Shown: positions 8,041 to 17,300, numbered from the stretch's first letter. The stretch is DNA of 64,000 nt from Gordonia jinhuaensis (GCF_014639795.1 NZ_BMGC01000010.1:62001-126000), one strand, 5' to 3'. The notes: generated by a model from the letters alone, not told the origin. Program-made: numbers and translations.

Positions 8041-9478
8041 CTACTCCGTTCCGAGCTCGTGGTACTCCCCCGACCCGGTCACCCGCGCGATCGCACGCAT
8101 CTTGTTCACCGCGTCGAGCGCTGCCACCTTGTACCCCTCAGCCAGGGTCGGGTAGTTGAACACCGCCTCCACGAGATAGTCCACGGTCCCGCCCAGACCC
8201 ATCACCGTCTGCCCGATGTGCACGAGTTCTGCGGCGTTGGAACCGAATACGTGAACGCCGAGCAGTTCACGTGTCTCGGCGTGGATGAGCAGCTTGAGCA
8301 TGCCGTAGGAGTCACCCATGATCGCTCCGCGGGCGAGCTCCCGATAGCGTGAGACACCCACCTCGAATGGCTGGTTCTCCGCGGTCAGCTCCTCCTCGGT
8401 CTTGCCCACGTAGCTGATCTCGGGGATCGAATAGATGCCGATCGGCTGGTTGCGCATGTCGGTGGCCCCGGCCGGCTCGCCGAACGCGTGATAGGCCGCA
8501 CGCCTGCCTTGCTCCATCGACGTGGCCGCCAGCGCAGGGAAGCCGATCACGTCGCCGACGGCGTAGATGTGGGGAACCGACGTCTGGAAGTTCTCGTTGA
8601 CCTCGAGTCGCCCGCGCTTGTCGGCGACCAGCCCGGCCGCCTCGATGTCGAGCTTGTCGGTGACGCCCTGCCTGCCCGCCGAGTACAGCACGGTGTCGGC
8701 GGGGATCTTCTTGCCCGACTCCAGAATCGTCAACGTTCCGGCCGGATGGCGCTCGACCGTCTTGACCACCTCGCCGAAACGGAACGTCACGCCGCGATCA
8801 CGCAGTTGGTACTGCAGGGATTCCACGATCTCGCGGTCGCAGAAGTCCAGCAGTCGGGGACGCTGTTCGACCACGGTCACCTTGGTACCCAGCGCCGCGA
8901 ACATCGAGGCGTACTCGATGCCGATGACGCCGGCGCCGACCAGCACCATCGAGCGCGGCACCCGGTCGAGGCTCAGGATCTGGTCGGAGTCCACGATGGT
9001 CTCCCCGTCGAACTCCACCGTCGACGGACGCGCCGGGCGCGTCCCCACCGCGACCACCACCTTCTCGGCGCCGATGGTCATCAACTCCCCGTCGATGCCG
9101 TCGACGGCGATCTCGTGCTCACCGGCGAAACGGCCACTGCCCAGGTACAGCGCGACATGATTACGCGCGAGCTGACTCTGGATGACGTCGATCTCCTTGC
9201 CGATCACGTGCATCGTGCGCGCGGACAGATCGGCGACGGTGATGTCGCTCTTCACCTTGGTATGACTGCCCGTAGAGTTCGCGCTGGCTCAGGCCCGTGA
9301 GGTAGAGCACCGCCTCGCGCAGCGTCTTGGACGGGACGGTGCCGGTGTTGATACACACACCGCCGACCATGTTCCGCCGTTCGACCACCGCAGCGCGCTT
9401 GCCCAGTTTGGCGGCAGCGATCGCGGCCTTCTGACCAGCCGGCCCGGAACCGATCACCACGAGATCGTAGGTCTCCAT
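8041..9478 (-). pseudogene. sthA: Soluble pyridine nucleotide transhydrogenase, frameshifted
   Basis: FAD-dependent enzyme exchanging reducing equivalents between NADPH and NAD+. The reading frame is split. Codons from ATG 9478 give [15 protein letters not shown] (FAD site), [13 protein letters not shown] (redox loop) and RELYGQSY, then leave frame. The remaining 404 codons, from a GTG at 9255 ([10 protein letters not shown]), give the NAD-binding [11 protein letters not shown] and the dimer-interface domain. Removing one T from the pair at 9257-9258 restores a continuous protein of normal SthA length with conserved residues at the junction. It is either a recent frameshift mutation or a sequencing error, since no other damage is visible. 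Confidence 0.88.
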
Positions 9479-9634
9479 CGCACACTCCGCTTCGCCTCGC
9501 CCCGCGCGGGAAACTGGTCGGCGCCCGGGTCTGGGTGCGGCGGCCTGACCAACCTGACGTCACCCAGAAATACACCGGAGATGTTGCGGCTGCGTGAAAT
9601 CCAGAACCTGACATTCACCAACTCGACGGTGCTG

Positions 9635-9655
9635 CCCCCGACCCCCGACCCCCGA
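9635..9655. repeat. 7-bp tandem repeat (CCCCCGA x3)
   Basis: Three exact copies of CCCCCGA in the 217-base gap between sthA and the next hydrolase gene. Nothing else recognisable is in that gap. Confidence 0.7.
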
Positions 9656-9695
9656 CACCCAGACGTCGATGCGCCATCTCCTCAGGCGCCGCGGG

Positions 9696-10589
9696 TCACG
9701 CGGCGTGACCGGCTCCGGCGGGACCCACCGCGAACGTGGCCTGCACCTGCATCCACTGTGCGAGGACCTGACATCCGGTCAGCCCGGAACCGGGATCGAT
9801 CGGTTCGGTGGCATACGAGGTGTGCCGCCCGCCGCGAGGGTTGCGGATGTGCAGTCCCGCCCACATCAGGAAGGCCGGTAGGTAGCCGAGCACCTCGCAT
9901 ACCGCGATACGCACACGCCGCAGATCTCGCCACCACTGCGCAGGAGTCACCGAGGTTCGCGCGGCGTTCTGGAATGAGTTACGCCGCAACGTATTCCACA
10001 TCTCACACAGCCAGCCGCCGAGGTCGGCGAGGCTCAACCATCCGGTGAGGTCGGCGACATCACGCAGCAGCGAGTCGCGGCTGGCGTTGCAGATCATGTC
10101 GTCGCGGTGCGCGATCCACAGGGTGGGCAGTCCGACCGGCACCTCGGGACCGGGGCCCGCGATACCCGCACCGTCACAACCCGAGACGACACCGACGGGC
10201 TGATGCGGATCGGCGACGAATCCGGCACCGATGAGGTGCGACTGCCCCCACGACACCGGTCCGTCCGGCGACCGCGTCGCCGAGAGTGTGCCGAGGAATT
10301 CGCGAACCACCACCGCACCCTGGGAGTACCCCAGCAGGATGACGGGTCCTCGGGCGGCGGCCATCGATGCATGCAAGGCGGTGACACCGGCGTGCACGCT
10401 CGTACGGTAGCTGACCCCGTCCCGTTCGGGCACCGGGCCGTAGCTGGCCGGATAGGGCACCCAGACGCCGCGGAAACGATGATCGAGCTCGCCGACCACA
10501 TGGGCGAGCATGCCACGCACTGTGCCCGCATCGTCGTCGGCACGGGCCTCACCCGTGCCGCCGACCACGAGAACGGTGACCACGGACAT
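9696..10589 (-). CDS. Cutinase/PE-PPE/lysin B-like serine hydrolase
   Basis: About 297 aa from ATG 10589 (MSVVTVLVVGGTGE). The nucleophile elbow is GYSQGA, with Asp in HRDDMICN and a C-terminal region with WWRDLRR, as in actinobacterial PE-PPE-domain and mycobacteriophage LysB-type esterases. There is no clear signal peptide with this start; the frame stays open upstream to 10886 but would then overlap the divergent TetR gene. A lipid or mycolate ester is a plausible substrate, inferred from family only. The ribosome site is poor, so the start is uncertain. Confidence 0.65.
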   Translation of the reverse strand: MSVVTVLVVGGTGEARADDDAGTVRGMLAHVVGELDHRFRGVWVPYPASYGPVPERDGVSYRTSVHAGVTALHASMAAARGPVILLGYSQGAVVVREFLGTLSATRSPDGPVSWGQSHLIGAGFVADPHQPVGVVSGCDGAGIAGPGPEVPVGLPTLWIAHRDDMICNASRDSLLRDVADLTGWLSLADLGGWLCEMWNTLRRNSFQNAARTSVTPAQWWRDLRRVRIAVCEVLGYLPAFLMWAGLHIRNPRGGRHTSYATEPIDPGSGLTGCQVLAQWMQVQATFAVGPAGAGHAA

Positions 10590-10737
10590 GACTCCATCGT
10601 GCCCGAGCCGCCTGAGAGTTGATCGCCGACGAATCTGAGAAGAGCATGAAAAACGTGGGAGGAGCACGCACGACAAGCCCACCAGCCTGAGCCCACGCCG
10701 CCCGCGCACCTTCGGGCAGCCGCGATCGGGCTTTTGA

Positions 10738-10743
10738 TAGTTT
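10738..10743 (+). promoter_or_regulatory. -10 box of a probable leaderless transcript
   Basis: TAGTTT ends six bases before the ATG at 10750, the spacing expected when transcription starts on the initiation codon. Confidence 0.55.
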
Positions 10744-10749
10744 GCCCAC

Positions 10750-11358
10750 ATGGTCACCACCTCCGACTCGACACGGCCCGCGCGAGGTGGCGGACGACCG
10801 GATGTCACCTCACGCGACGACATCGAGCGTGCGGCCTTCCGCCTGTTCGGCGAACGAGGCTTCGCCGAGACGACCGTCGACGACATCGCCGCCGCCGTGG
10901 GAATAGGCAGGCGAACCTTCTTCCGCTATTTCGAGTCGAAGAACGACATCGCCTGGGGCCGATTCGACGACAGTCTCCAGTGGTTGCGGCAGCTGTTGCG
11001 CGACTCCGACCCCGCCCTGCCGCTGGCGGAGGTGATCCAGGCCGCGGTGGTCCGGTTCAACCGGGCACCCGACGACGCCGATCCACCTCACAGCCAGCGG
11101 ATGGCGCTGATCCTCACCACCCCGGCGCTCCAGGCGCATTCGGCTCTGCGCTACGTCGCCTGGCGTGAGGTCATCGCCGACTATGTGGCCGAGCGGCGGA
11201 GTGAATCCCCCACCGACTTCGTGCCTCGCCTGATCGGACAGGTCACCCTCGCGCTGTCGTTGGCCGCATACGAGACGTGGCTGGACGGCCCCACCGATTC
11301 GTTGGAGAACCTGCTCGACGAGTCGATGGCCCAGCTACGCGCCTACCTGCAGCCGTGA
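10750..11358 (+). CDS. TetR-family regulator resembling MftR of mycofactocin clusters
   Basis: 202 aa. The N-terminal helix-turn-helix is TTVDDIAAAVGIGRRTFFRYFESK (about residues 38-61). The following SKNDIAWGRFD and PALQAHSALRYVAWREVIADYVA closely resemble what I recall of M. tuberculosis MftR (Rv0691c), which senses acyl-CoA and controls mycofactocin genes. No mft gene is nearby, so the target is unknown; it could be an MftR paralogue with its own regulon. It diverges from the lysin B-like hydrolase and faces rpiB. Confidence 0.75.
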   Translation: MVTTSDSTRPARGGGRPDVTSRDDIERAAFRLFGERGFAETTVDDIAAAVGIGRRTFFRYFESKNDIAWGRFDDSLQWLRQLLRDSDPALPLAEVIQAAVVRFNRAPDDADPPHSQRMALILTTPALQAHSALRYVAWREVIADYVAERRSESPTDFVPRLIGQVTLALSLAAYETWLDGPTDSLENLLDESMAQLRAYLQP

Positions 11359-11364
11359 ACGACG

Positions 11365-11395
11365 CCGGCGCGCCCACCTGAGGTGGACGCGCCGG
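11365..11395. terminator. Bidirectional hairpin between TetR gene and rpiB
   Basis: CCGGCGCG (11365-11372) pairs with CGCGCCGG (11388-11395), and after one mismatch CCACC pairs with GGTGG around TGA. It lies in the 80-base gap between two convergent genes. Confidence 0.75.
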
Positions 11396-11438
11396 AAAGG
11401 GTGTCGGTGACGCCGCCCGGACTCGGGCGGCGCGGTGC

Positions 11439-11912
11439 TCAGTTCTGCGGAACCGCCGGGGCCACACCGGTGCGCTCGAACTCGTCGAGGATGTTGATGC
11501 GACGCTGATGGCGCTCTTCACCCGACCACGGCGTCTCGATGAAGGCGTCGACGATCTTGATCGCTTCCTCGGTGGTGTGCATACGCCCACCGATGCCCAT
11601 CAGCTGAGCGTTGTTGTGCTGACGCGCCAGTTGCGCTGTCTCCACGCTCCAGGCAAGCGCGCAGCGTGCGCCCTTGACCTTGTTCGCGGCGATCTGCTCA
11701 CCGTTGCCGCTCCCGCCCAGGACGATCCCGAGGCTTCCCGGATCACCGACGGTCTTGATCGCCGCGTCGATGCAGAAGGCGGGATAGTCGTCGGCAGGGT
11801 CGTAGGTATGCGCACCGCAGTCGATCACGTCGTGACCGGCCTCGCGCAGATGCTCGGCGATGGTGTTCTTCAATTCGAAACCGGCATGGTCGCCACCCAG
11901 ATACACACGCAT
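11439..11912 (-). CDS. rpiB: Ribose-5-phosphate isomerase B
   Basis: 157 aa. Interconverts ribose 5-phosphate and ribulose 5-phosphate in the pentose phosphate pathway. RpiB signatures are visible: GGDHAGFELK near the start, GIVLGGSGNGEQIAANK in the middle, and HNNAQLMGIGGR. M. tuberculosis RpiB is the same size (162 aa). I chose ATG 11912 (MRVYLGGDHAG); an in-frame ATG seven codons upstream (11933) is possible. Confidence 0.95.
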   Translation of the reverse strand: MRVYLGGDHAGFELKNTIAEHLREAGHDVIDCGAHTYDPADDYPAFCIDAAIKTVGDPGSLGIVLGGSGNGEQIAANKVKGARCALAWSVETAQLARQHNNAQLMGIGGRMHTTEEAIKIVDAFIETPWSGEERHQRRINILDEFERTGVAPAVPQN

Positions 11913-11991
11913 GGCACAAGTCTTGCAGGTCATCGCCCGTAGGTCGACGACCAGGGTGACCCGAAGTCCACGTATCGGCGATACCTGGCAC

Positions 11992-11997
11992 TAGATT
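11992..11997 (+). promoter_or_regulatory. -10 box of a probable leaderless transcript
   Basis: TAGATT ends six bases before the GTG start at 12004. No ribosome site precedes that start. Confidence 0.6.
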
Positions 11998-12003
11998 TGC
12001 CCT

Positions 12004-12975
12004 GTGCACCCCCACCACGATGACTCCGGGATGTCCGGCAACGCCCCACAACCGCCATATCCGGCACCGGCCTGGCAGCCGCCGGCACCCTGGGCCGCTC
12101 GCCCCCGCCTGCACCCGTGGGAGATCCCGCTTCTGGTGCTGACCATCCTCATCGGCGTGGTGGTCTACGGAGGCGTGATCGCACTGGTGGCGCTGGGAGA
12201 ATGGAACTCCTATTTCTTGTTGCTGCTGGCCGCACCGGTTCTGGTGTACCTGCTGCGCGGGATGAACTACGCCTCCCCGCGCGTCAACGGGGTGCAGATG
12301 TCGCCCACGCAGTTCCCCGAGGGGTATCAGATCGTGGTGGACGCGGCTGCGCGCTATGGGCTGGAGTACGTCCCCGACGGATATGTGGTGCTGGGCAACG
12401 GCGTGATCAACGCCTTCGCCTCCGGTCACGGATTCCGTCGCTACGTGGTGATCAATTCTGATCTATTCGAGATCGGCGGTGCGGCACGCGATCCCGAGGC
12501 GCTGCGGTTCATCATCGGACATGAGGTGGGACATATCGCCGCCGGACACGTCTCCTACTGGCGTCAGCTGACCACTTCGGTGGGCACCACCATCCCGATA
12601 CTAGGCCACGCGTTGTCGCGCGCCCAGGAATACAGCGCAGACAACCACGGGTACTACAACCAGCCGTCCGGATGCCCCGGCGCCATCGGCGTCCTGTCGG
12701 CCGGCAAGTACATGCTGCGCAACGTCGACTTCGACCAGTTCTGCGACCGCGCCTCGCAGGAGAAGGGCTTCTTCGTCTGGATGACCAACGCGCTGTCGAC
12801 CCACCCGGTACTCACCTGGCGGGCGGCGGCGCTGCGCGACCGTAGCCGCGCCGGCCGCATGTTCTGGCGACCGGCCACCGTCAAGCGGGGAACCGGCAGC
12901 GGCAACACCGTGCCCGTTCCGACACCGCCCGGTCCACCGCACGCCTCGCCGACACCCGATCGCCAGTATCGGTGA
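12004..12975 (+). CDS. Membrane-bound M48-family zinc metallopeptidase
   Basis: 323 aa. A Pro-rich cytoplasmic head is followed by two membrane segments (about 41-63 and 69-85), then a peptidase domain with HEVGH at 173-177 and the third zinc ligand Glu209 (QEYSAD). This is HtpX/M48-like membrane protein quality control by family; the substrate is unknown. The start is GTG at 12004, probably leaderless. Residues 300-323 form a Pro-rich tail. Confidence 0.88.
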   Translation: MHPHHDDSGMSGNAPQPPYPAPAWQPPAPWAARPRLHPWEIPLLVLTILIGVVVYGGVIALVALGEWNSYFLLLLAAPVLVYLLRGMNYASPRVNGVQMSPTQFPEGYQIVVDAAARYGLEYVPDGYVVLGNGVINAFASGHGFRRYVVINSDLFEIGGAARDPEALRFIIGHEVGHIAAGHVSYWRQLTTSVGTTIPILGHALSRAQEYSADNHGYYNQPSGCPGAIGVLSAGKYMLRNVDFDQFCDRASQEKGFFVWMTNALSTHPVLTWRAAALRDRSRAGRMFWRPATVKRGTGSGNTVPVPTPPGPPHASPTPDRQYR

Positions 12976-12978
12976 ACA

Positions 12979-13030
12979 CGCGCCGACGCGGGCGGATCAG
13001 CGGGAGCGTCGAGTTGGGGGCGTCGGCGCG
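12979..13030. terminator. Inverted repeat between convergent genes
   Basis: CGCGCCGACGC (12979-12989) and GCGTCGGCGCG (13020-13030) form an eleven-base perfect stem with a 30-base loop, between the M48 gene and the nitroreductase gene. The large loop lowers confidence that it terminates. Confidence 0.4.
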
Positions 13031-13042
13031 GGAGCGTCACTC

Positions 13043-13690
13043 TCAGTCGAAGGCCGGATCCTCGTGGCGGGAGCGCTTGAGCTCGAAGAAGTGCGGGTAG
13101 CTCGCCAGTTTCACCGCACCGTCCCAGACCACCCCGGCGGTCTCGCCGCGCGGGATCCGCGACAGCACCGGCCCGAAGAACGCCACACCGTTGATGTGGA
13201 TCGTCGGGGTGCCCACATCGTCACCGACCTTGTCCATGCCCTCGTGGTGCGAGGCGCGGATCGCCGCGTCGTAGTCGGTGGAGTGGGCGGCCTCGGCGAG
13301 TTCTGCTGGCAAGCCGGCCTCGGCGAGAGCTGTGCTGATCACCGAGTCGAGGTCCTTGTTGCCATTGTTGTGCAGTTGCGTGCCCATCGCGGTGTACAGG
13401 TCGGGCACCACCGCGTCGCCCTGGCTGTCTGCGGCTGCGGCGATCACGCGCACCGGCTCCCAGGCACGTGCGAGCCCCTTGCGGTAGTCGTCGGGGACGT
13501 CCTTGCCCTCGTTGAGCACCGCGAGACTCATGATGTGGAAGTTCACGTCGATGTCGCGCACCTTCTCCACTTCCAAGATCCATCGCGAGGTGATCCAGCA
13601 CCACGGGCACAGCGGGTCGAACCAGAAATCCACCCGATCTTTGTCCGACGCGGCGGCGGTGTTGTCGACGGATTGTGCCTGTGTGGTCAC
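13043..13690 (-). CDS. DsbA-fold mycothiol-dependent nitroreductase (Rv2466c-like)
   Basis: 215 aa. Thioredoxin-fold enzyme with active site Cys28-Pro-Trp-Cys31 in FDPLCPWCWITSRW. The stretches VNFHIMSLAVLNE, GTPTIHINGVAFFGPVLSRIPRG and SYPHFFELKR match M. tuberculosis Rv2466c, which uses mycothiol as reductant and activates some nitro prodrugs. It lies beside pepN and rpiB, as in M. tuberculosis. The start is GTG at 13690, with AGAAGGG about eight bases upstream. Confidence 0.92.
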   Translation of the reverse strand: MTTQAQSVDNTAAASDKDRVDFWFDPLCPWCWITSRWILEVEKVRDIDVNFHIMSLAVLNEGKDVPDDYRKGLARAWEPVRVIAAAADSQGDAVVPDLYTAMGTQLHNNGNKDLDSVISTALAEAGLPAELAEAAHSTDYDAAIRASHHEGMDKVGDDVGTPTIHINGVAFFGPVLSRIPRGETAGVVWDGAVKLASYPHFFELKRSRHEDPAFD

Positions 13691-13915
13691 GGAAGTCGCC
13701 CTTCTGGAGTATCCGGTTGTCCGAGGTGCGTCGGTCGGGAGTCTCGACCGCGCTGTCGGTGTCGCTCACGTCCAGCCTTGCACAATCGGGCGACACCCAC
13801 CGCCACCGCGTGACGCACCACCGACACGCTCTGGGCGCATCCCGCCGATGAGGTAGAAGTTGAAGGTCGAGAAAACCCCTGAAGCCGCGATTCCAACGAA
13901 CCTCGAGAGGCACAC

Positions 13916-16501
13916 GTGAGCGCACCCAATCTGACCCAGGACCAGGCTCGTGACCGCGCAGCGACGGTCACGGTCTCGTCCTATGACATCGATCTGGACC
14001 TGACCGACGGCTCCGGCGGCCCCGGGGAGAAGACCTTCGCCTCGACCACCACCGTGACCTTCACCGCCACGCCCGGCTCGTCGACGTTCATCGACATCGT
14101 CGCGGCGGGCGTGCGCTCGGCCGTACTCAACGGGACCGCACTCGATGTCTCCGACTATGACGAATCCACGGGTATCGAACTGCCCGATCTGGCCGAGACC
14201 AACGAGCTCACGGTGGTCGCCGACTGCGTCTACTCACACACCGGCGAGGGACTGCACCGCTTCGTCGATCCCAGCGACTCGCAGGTGTACCTGTACTCGC
14301 AGTTCGAGACAGCCGACGCCAAACGCATGTTCGCCTGCTTCGACCAACCCGATCTCAAGTCGACGTTCGACATCACCGTGACCGCGCCCGCCGGCTGGGA
14401 AGTGATCTCCAACGGCGCCGCGGAATCGGTGACCGACGCCGACAACGGTGCTCGCACACATCATTTCGCCACTACACCGCTGCTGAGCACCTACCTCGTC
14501 GCACTGATCGCCGGCCCCTACGCCAAGTGGACCGACGTCTACACCGACTCCTACGGCAGCATCGACCTGGGCATCTACTGCCGCGCGTCGTTGTCGGAGT
14601 TCATGGATCCCGAGCGGCTGTTCACCGAGACCAAGCAGGGCTTCGGTTTCTACCACGAGAAGTTCGGTATCCCTTACGCTTTCGGCAAATACGATCAGCT
14701 CTTCGTACCCGAGTTCAACGCCGGTGCTATGGAGAACGCCGGCGCGGTGACCTTCCTCGAGGACTACGTGTTCCGCTCGCGGGTCACGAAATACCTCTAC
14801 GAACGCCGCGCCGAGACGATCCTCCACGAGATGGCGCACATGTGGTTCGGCGATCTGGTGACGATGCGCTGGTGGGATGACCTGTGGCTCAACGAATCCT
14901 TCGCGACCTTCGCCTCGGTGCTCTGCCAGACCGAGGCGACCGAGTACACGAATGCGTGGACCACATTCGCCAACGTCGAGAAGTCCTGGGCCTACCGTCA
15001 GGACCAGTTGCCCACCACCCATCCGGTGGCCGCCGAGATTCCCGACATCGCGGCGGTGGAGGTCAACTTCGACGGCATCACCTACGCCAAGGGCGCCTCG
15101 GTACTCAAGCAACTGGTCGCCTATGTGGGGCGCGACGAGTTCCTGGCCGGGTTGCGCGACTATTTCCAGGCGCACAAGTTCGACAATGCCGAGTTCTCCG
15201 ATCTTCTTGCCGCACTGGAGAAGTCGTCGGGCCGCGATCTGTCGGACTGGGGTGCGCAGTGGCTCAAGACCACCGGCATCAATGTGATGCGACCGGATTT
15301 CGACGTCGACGCCGATGGCGTGATCACCCGATTCGAGATCGTCCAGGAAGGCGCCAAGCCCGGCAAGGGCGAAACGCGCGTACACCGTCTCGCAGTCGGC
15401 GTCTATGACGACGACAACGGGAAGCTCACCCGGGTCAAGCGGGTCGAGCTCGATGTCGAGGGTGAGCGCACCTCGGTCGACGAACTCATCGGCAGCCCGC
15501 GCGGCAAACTGATCCTGCTCAACGACGACGACCTGACCTACTGCTCGGCCCGGCTCGATCCCGACTCGCTGGCCACCGCGACGAGCCGAATCGGCGACAT
15601 CACCGATTCGATGCCGCGCACGCTCGTGTGGTCGGCGACCTGGGAGATGACGCGTCAGGCCGAGATGCGTGCCCGCGACTTCGTCACGCTGGTCGGACAG
15701 GGCATCGCTGCGGAGACCGAAATCGGTGTGGTGCAGCGAGTTCTGTTGCAGGCCGCCACCGCGCTGGACTCCTACGCCGATCCCGAGTGGGCTGCGAGCA
15801 CCGGGCGCCCGCAGCATTCGCGGCGTCTGCTCGAGCTCGCCCGGCAGGCTCCCGACGGTTCCGACCATCAGCTCGCATTCGTCAACGCATTGCTGGCGGG
15901 ATTCCTGCTCGACGATCAGACGCAGATCTTCTCCGATCTGCTCGACGGCACCGATCCGGCCGACCATGATCTCGCCGGTCTGGTGATCGACACCGACCTG
16001 CGGTGGCGCATCGTGAACGCTCTGGCCGCCGCCGGCGCGATCGACACCGAGAGCGATACGACACCGGTCATCGATGCCGAGGCCGCCCGCGACAACACCG
16101 CAGCGGGCGCCCGTCAGGCCGGTGCGGCCCGCGCCGCACGGCCCTTGGCATCGGCCAAGGAGGACGCGTGGCAGCTCGCGGTGGTCGACGACTCGGTGCC
16201 CAACATCACCGCTCGCGCGATCATCAGCGGATTCGTTCAGCCGGGTCAGGACGAGCTGCTGGCCCCGTATGTGGACCGCTACTTCGATGCGGTGCCCGAT
16301 GTGTGGGCGCGGCGCAGCAGTGAGGTCGCACAGACCGTGGTGGTCGGGCTCTACCCGAGTTGGGCGATCGACGCCGACACGCTGGCCAAGGCCGACGAAT
16401 TCCTCGCCGGTGAGCGTCCCCCGGCCTTGCGCCGACTGATCGCCGAGGGTCGCGACGGCGTGGCCCGTTCACTGAGGGCACGCGAATTCGACGCACGCTG
16501 A
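13916..16501 (+). CDS. pepN: Aminopeptidase N (M1 family)
   Basis: 861 aa, full length. Cytoplasmic zinc aminopeptidase. The exopeptidase motif GAMEN is near residues 270-274. The zinc site is HEMAH at 304-308, with Glu327 (NESFA) as third ligand, the classical HEXXH-18-E spacing. An ERAP1-like helical C-terminal domain follows. The start is GTG at 13916, with GAGAGG six bases upstream. Transcription ends at the strong hairpin 20 bases after the stop. Confidence 0.96.
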   Translation: MSAPNLTQDQARDRAATVTVSSYDIDLDLTDGSGGPGEKTFASTTTVTFTATPGSSTFIDIVAAGVRSAVLNGTALDVSDYDESTGIELPDLAETNELTVVADCVYSHTGEGLHRFVDPSDSQVYLYSQFETADAKRMFACFDQPDLKSTFDITVTAPAGWEVISNGAAESVTDADNGARTHHFATTPLLSTYLVALIAGPYAKWTDVYTDSYGSIDLGIYCRASLSEFMDPERLFTETKQGFGFYHEKFGIPYAFGKYDQLFVPEFNAGAMENAGAVTFLEDYVFRSRVTKYLYERRAETILHEMAHMWFGDLVTMRWWDDLWLNESFATFASVLCQTEATEYTNAWTTFANVEKSWAYRQDQLPTTHPVAAEIPDIAAVEVNFDGITYAKGASVLKQLVAYVGRDEFLAGLRDYFQAHKFDNAEFSDLLAALEKSSGRDLSDWGAQWLKTTGINVMRPDFDVDADGVITRFEIVQEGAKPGKGETRVHRLAVGVYDDDNGKLTRVKRVELDVEGERTSVDELIGSPRGKLILLNDDDLTYCSARLDPDSLATATSRIGDITDSMPRTLVWSATWEMTRQAEMRARDFVTLVGQGIAAETEIGVVQRVLLQAATALDSYADPEWAASTGRPQHSRRLLELARQAPDGSDHQLAFVNALLAGFLLDDQTQIFSDLLDGTDPADHDLAGLVIDTDLRWRIVNALAAAGAIDTESDTTPVIDAEAARDNTAAGARQAGAARAARPLASAKEDAWQLAVVDDSVPNITARAIISGFVQPGQDELLAPYVDRYFDAVPDVWARRSSEVAQTVVVGLYPSWAIDADTLAKADEFLAGERPPALRRLIAEGRDGVARSLRAREFDAR

Positions 16502-16520
16502 ATACGGCCCCGAGACGCGC

Positions 16521-16552
16521 AAACCCCCACCAGCACAGGCTGGTGGGGGTTT
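16521..16552. terminator. Strong bidirectional terminator after pepN
   Basis: Perfect 14-base stem: AAACCCCCACCAGC (16521-16534), loop ACAG, then its exact complement ending in TTT (16539-16552). It serves pepN on the plus strand and the DUF5130 gene on the minus strand, where the A-tract becomes the T-run. Confidence 0.92.
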
Positions 16553-16594
16553 GTTCGTCGTCAGTCGCTCATCGGCATCGAGCGATCAGCACAC

Positions 16595-17095
16595 TCAGAT
16601 AGGTGCGACCGCCGAGGTGATGACGCGGATCGCGGCGATGACGCCGTCGATGAGCTGATTTGCCTTGAAGCTCGCGATCGCCGCGGTGATGCCCAGGCCG
16701 CAGACGCGATCGTTCACCCGGTCGGCGACATGTGCGCCGGAGACCACGGCCACCTCGCGGGTGTTCGGCGAGACCGCGATGAGCACCGCATGCTCGTGTT
16801 CGGGAACCGAAGGCAAAATCGCCCCGGCGCCGGCCACGGCATCGTCGCCCAGTTCGCCGATGTAGACCGAGAACCGCACGAGCGCGCGCTCGGTGCCGTC
16901 GGTCAAGGCGTCGTCGAGAGCCACCAGCTCGTCGCGGGTGAACGGCGGCGTCGTCGGGGTCGAGCCGGGAAAACGAGCTGCCGAGATCCGCCCCGAGGAG
17001 GTGACAACCGCACCCACAGGCAGATCGTCAGAGCTGATGGACGCGTGTTCGACCTCACCACTTGCCACTTGCGGACCCTCCGATCGCGTCGTCAT
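16595..17095 (-). CDS. DUF5130 family protein (Rv2468c-like)
   Basis: 166 aa, conserved next to pepN in Mycobacteriales. The middle part (VRFSVYIGELGDDAV, VLIAVSPNTREVAVVSG) resembles TPM-domain-like folds. A C-terminal Ala/Ile-rich helix (about 145-166) could associate with membrane. The start codon lies within the ctaJ 3' end (41-base overlap), so it is probably coupled to that respiratory subunit. I recall a neighbouring-gene product being reported as a supercomplex association factor in M. smegmatis; whether this is that protein needs checking. Confidence 0.8.
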   Translation of the reverse strand: MTTRSEGPQVASGEVEHASISSDDLPVGAVVTSSGRISAARFPGSTPTTPPFTRDELVALDDALTDGTERALVRFSVYIGELGDDAVAGAGAILPSVPEHEHAVLIAVSPNTREVAVVSGAHVADRVNDRVCGLGITAAIASFKANQLIDGVIAAIRVITSAVAPI

Positions 17096-17300
17096 GCTCG
17101 TGCTCCGGTCCGGCGACGGGCTCGATATCCGTTGCGCTGAACAGCTGTGGATTGTGCTTCCACTCCTTGTCCAGCGTGTACGGCTCGACCTTCCCGCACT
17201 TCGTGCCGGAGGTGAACAGCATCGAGACGACGACCATCGCCACCACCACGAGCGTTCCGATCACCACCACGAGCCCAAGAACGGTAATTGCATCGTCCAT
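17055..17300 (-). CDS. ctaJ: Cytochrome aa3 oxidase small subunit CtaJ
   Basis: 81 aa. One N-terminal membrane helix (about 5-30) is followed by a soluble tail with YTLDKEWKHNPQLFSA and the C-terminus GGSASGKW. This matches the pattern I recall for CtaJ of the M. smegmatis bcc-aa3 supercomplex (YKMSDPWTHAPILWAA...GGGASGKW), also encoded near pepN. It is an accessory subunit of complex IV in the plasma membrane. ATG at 17300 follows AGGGTGAG. It overlaps the DUF5130 start by 41 bases. Confidence 0.85.
   Translation of the reverse strand: MDDAITVLGLVVVIGTLVVVAMVVVSMLFTSGTKCGKVEPYTLDKEWKHNPQLFSATDIEPVAGPEHEHDDAIGGSASGKW

Noticed and set aside
14234-15967. Minus-strand open frame of 577 codons
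   Set aside because: Antisense to pepN; no ribosome site or motif.
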